Shown here one piece after another: positions 6,711 through 8,334 of a DNA stretch of 8,334 bases (positions are counted from its first letter, which is position 1; the number at the start of each line of letters is the position of its first letter). The notes below the pieces were generated by a model, which saw nothing but the letters and a program-made list of their open reading frames with translations, was not told the DNA's origin and ran no database searches. The translations under genes and the position numbers were made by a program. This DNA comes from Bacteroidales bacterium (GTDB lineage Bacteria > Bacteroidota > Bacteroidia > Bacteroidales > VadinHA17), in contig PMNJ01000124.1 in NCBI GenBank assembly GCA_003162595.1, positions 6,869 through 15,202 of the forward strand. Reading direction: 5' to 3'.

Positions 6711-8219
6711 ATGATGAGTCCTCTGCTATTGTTTATTATCATCCTGTTTTATTTTTCAATCCTGATGGTGATTTCCCAGATTGCATCCCGGCATGTACAT
6801 GATACCACTTTTTTTGACGGAGACAGGGCTTCACCATGGTTTCTGGTTGCTTTTGGGATGATCGGATCGGGAATTTCTGCTGTTTCACTGGTTTCGATTC
6901 CGGGGAATGTTGGCAATAACAATCTCTATTATTTCCAGTTTATTCTTGGAACAATAGTAGGCTATCTTTTTATAGCTTTTATCCTGACTCCTATCTATTA
7001 CAGGCTGAAGCTGGTTTCCATATATACCTACCTGAATATCCGCTTTGGCAATGTTACATATAAAACGGGGTCCCTGTTTTTCCTGGTTTCACAATCATTT
7101 GGAGCCGCACTCCGTTTGCTTTTGTCTATAAAGATTTTACAATACGCATTCTTTGATAAACTGCATATTCCATACTTCGTAACAATCATTGTGGTTCTGA
7201 TTCTTATCTGGTTATATACAAATAAATCGGGTATTAAAACGATTGTCTGGACAGATGCCTTACAGTCGTTGTTTTTGATAACGGTAATTGTCATTTCTAT
7301 TCTTACAATTAAAAATTCGTTGGGTTTTTCCCTTTCTGAAATGGCAAAGACTATTATTCACCATCCTTATGCGAAGGTCTTTGACTGGGATTTTCATTCC
7401 GGGTCTAATTTTTTCAAACAGTTTATCTCGGGTTTGCTTATTACCGTTGCACTTGTGGGTCTTGACCAAAGTATGATGCAAAAAACACTTACTGTAAGAA
7501 ATGCCAGAGATGCCAAGAAAAACGTCCTGACTTTCAGTTTCTTCATTGCTTTTGCACAGACGATGTTTCTCGGACTCGGCATACTGATCTACCTGTATGC
7601 AGAAAAACACGGTATAAGTCTTACCGCACAAAACGGGAAATTTGTAAATACAGATGATCTCTACCCGTTACTTACACTGAATTATTTTGGCAAAATCGGC
7701 GCTATTGCTTTTTTAATTGGTGTAATTGCTTCCACCTTTGCCAGTATTGATTCCTGTATTGCTGCATTAACAACCGCTTTCAGCTATGATTTTATGGATA
7801 TCGATAACCGACCGCATGAGGCCAGGAAAAAGATAAAAAACAGTGTTCTTCTTGGTGTAAACATTGTTATGTTTCTCATAGTAATGTCATTCTGGAACAG
7901 TAAGGGAGCAATTATCAATACAATTTTTAAAATAGCCGGCTATACTTACGGACCTATTTTAGGTTTGTACCTGACAGGGCTGTTTTCAAAAATTAAATTT
8001 AAGGAGAAATGGGTTCCTGTTGCTTGTGTTTCAGCTGCATTCTTCACTTGGATTCTTAATGGTTTTTTTATAAGATCTTTCCATTTTGATTTCGGTTTTA
8101 TGAATATTTTTGTAAATGCTCTGTTAACAATTTTGTTCTTGTTCATCATCAGAAAGAAATCCAATGACATCACACGAAAAATTTATAATCAGGCTCACTT
8201 CAGATCACAGGGAATTTAA
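6711..8219 (+). CDS. Sodium:solute symporter (SSS family)
   Basis: This 502-residue inner-membrane protein has about 13 hydrophobic segments (roughly 2-22, 44-66, 76-98, 122-146, 152-171, 181-200, 237-255, 274-297, 329-352, 378-396, 400-425, 433-456, 462-481), the SSS layout. Family marks are GMIGSGISAVSLVSIPG in TM2 (the first helix of the core), GLDQSMMQKTLTVRNARDAK after about 250, ASTFASIDSCIAALTT at 340-355 in the helix that usually supplies sodium-binding Ser/Thr, and GYTYGPILGLYLTGLF at 410-425. It should couple sodium entry to uptake of a small solute. Sugars such as GlcNAc, MurNAc or sialic acid, or other organic solutes, are possible, but the sequence alone does not decide. Translation starts at ATGATG (6711 or 6714), with no Shine-Dalgarno site. 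Its last 56 bases overlap the start of the acetyltransferase gene, so the two are probably co-transcribed. Confidence 0.92.
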   Translation: MMSPLLLFIIILFYFSILMVISQIASRHVHDTTFFDGDRASPWFLVAFGMIGSGISAVSLVSIPGNVGNNNLYYFQFILGTIVGYLFIAFILTPIYYRLKLVSIYTYLNIRFGNVTYKTGSLFFLVSQSFGAALRLLLSIKILQYAFFDKLHIPYFVTIIVVLILIWLYTNKSGIKTIVWTDALQSLFLITVIVISILTIKNSLGFSLSEMAKTIIHHPYAKVFDWDFHSGSNFFKQFISGLLITVALVGLDQSMMQKTLTVRNARDAKKNVLTFSFFIAFAQTMFLGLGILIYLYAEKHGISLTAQNGKFVNTDDLYPLLTLNYFGKIGAIAFLIGVIASTFASIDSCIAALTTAFSYDFMDIDNRPHEARKKIKNSVLLGVNIVMFLIVMSFWNSKGAIINTIFKIAGYTYGPILGLYLTGLFSKIKFKEKWVPVACVSAAFFTWILNGFFIRSFHFDFGFMNIFVNALLTILFLFIIRKKSNDITRKIYNQAHFRSQGI

Positions 8220-8334
8220 AGTTTGTGCACTGATGATGTCTGAAACTGATCCATGGATCACCCTGGAAATGAACTACGATCAATGCCTTACAGCATTTGA
8301 AGGAACCTGCAAAGAAATTTATGTTATTGAAACT
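8164..8334 (+). CDS. GNAT-family N-acetyltransferase, N-terminal fragment (runs off the window)
   Basis: An open frame from ATG 8164 continues to the last base (57 codons) without a stop. The visible part reads MTSHEKFIIRLTSDHREF, then MMSETDPWITLEM, and later EIYVIET. This matches the N-terminal section of a GNAT group in which a sequence like M-x-x-(S/T)-(D/E)-PW-x-TL is followed by a strand such as EVYVAE. The acetyl-CoA-binding part would lie beyond the edge, so substrate and activity cannot be judged. An in-frame ATG at 8233 is possible, but starting there would remove the conserved first strand and helix. I therefore prefer 8164, which gives a 56-base overlap with the symporter gene and suggests translational coupling. 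Confidence 0.7.
   Translation, partial: MTSHEKFIIRLTSDHREFKVCALMMSETDPWITLEMNYDQCLTAFEGTCKEIYVIET

Noticed and set aside
1..8334. CRISPR array, tRNA or rRNA genes, phage or defence system
   Set aside because: No spaced direct repeats outside coding domains, no tRNA-like T-loop/CCA arrangement and no nuclease, helicase or phage structural motifs were seen on either strand.

Overview
The window looks like chromosomal DNA from a member of the Bacteroidota. It is AT-rich and gene orientation alternates. One protein ends in a type IX secretion (T9SS) type A sorting domain, and one lipoprotein starts its mature part with the CKKD sequence common in this phylum. The upstream regions carry TAnnTTTG-type -7 boxes rather than clear Shine-Dalgarno sites. 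The order or genus cannot be fixed from this stretch.

Layout, left to right. Bases 1-253 hold no intact gene. Fragments in all three forward frames resemble the C-terminal end of an IS110-family transposase, so this is probably a decayed insertion sequence. Bases 314-2851 (+) encode an 845-residue secreted protein. It has two copies of a ~190-residue domain, one at each end, enclosing four Ig-like repeats of exactly 79 residues, and then the T9SS sorting domain. Facing it at 2895-3368 (-) is a small lipoprotein. The gap at 3369-3708 contains an in-frame, start-less open stretch directly behind the stop of the next gene. Bases 3709-5295 (-) encode a secreted GH20 beta-N-acetylhexosaminidase. 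Divergent from it is pdxH (5409-6020, +), the enzyme of the last step to pyridoxal phosphate. pdxH converges, with a 10-base gap, on a cytoplasmic thioredoxin/peroxiredoxin-like protein (6031-6612, -). Divergent from that is a sodium:solute symporter (6711-8219, +), whose end overlaps by 56 bases the start of a GNAT acetyltransferase cut off by the window edge.

How the genes relate: apart from the symporter-acetyltransferase pair there is no clear operon. The hexosaminidase releases terminal GlcNAc/GalNAc residues outside the cytoplasm, and the symporter could import a sugar or other small solute, but the sequence does not show that the two share a substrate. pdxH and the thioredoxin-like gene look like housekeeping genes.

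Nothing here is a clear new multi-gene system. The points most worth a second look are the open frame behind the GH20 stop codon, the bookend architecture of the T9SS protein with its two vicinal cysteine pairs, and the symporter-GNAT overlap at the right edge.
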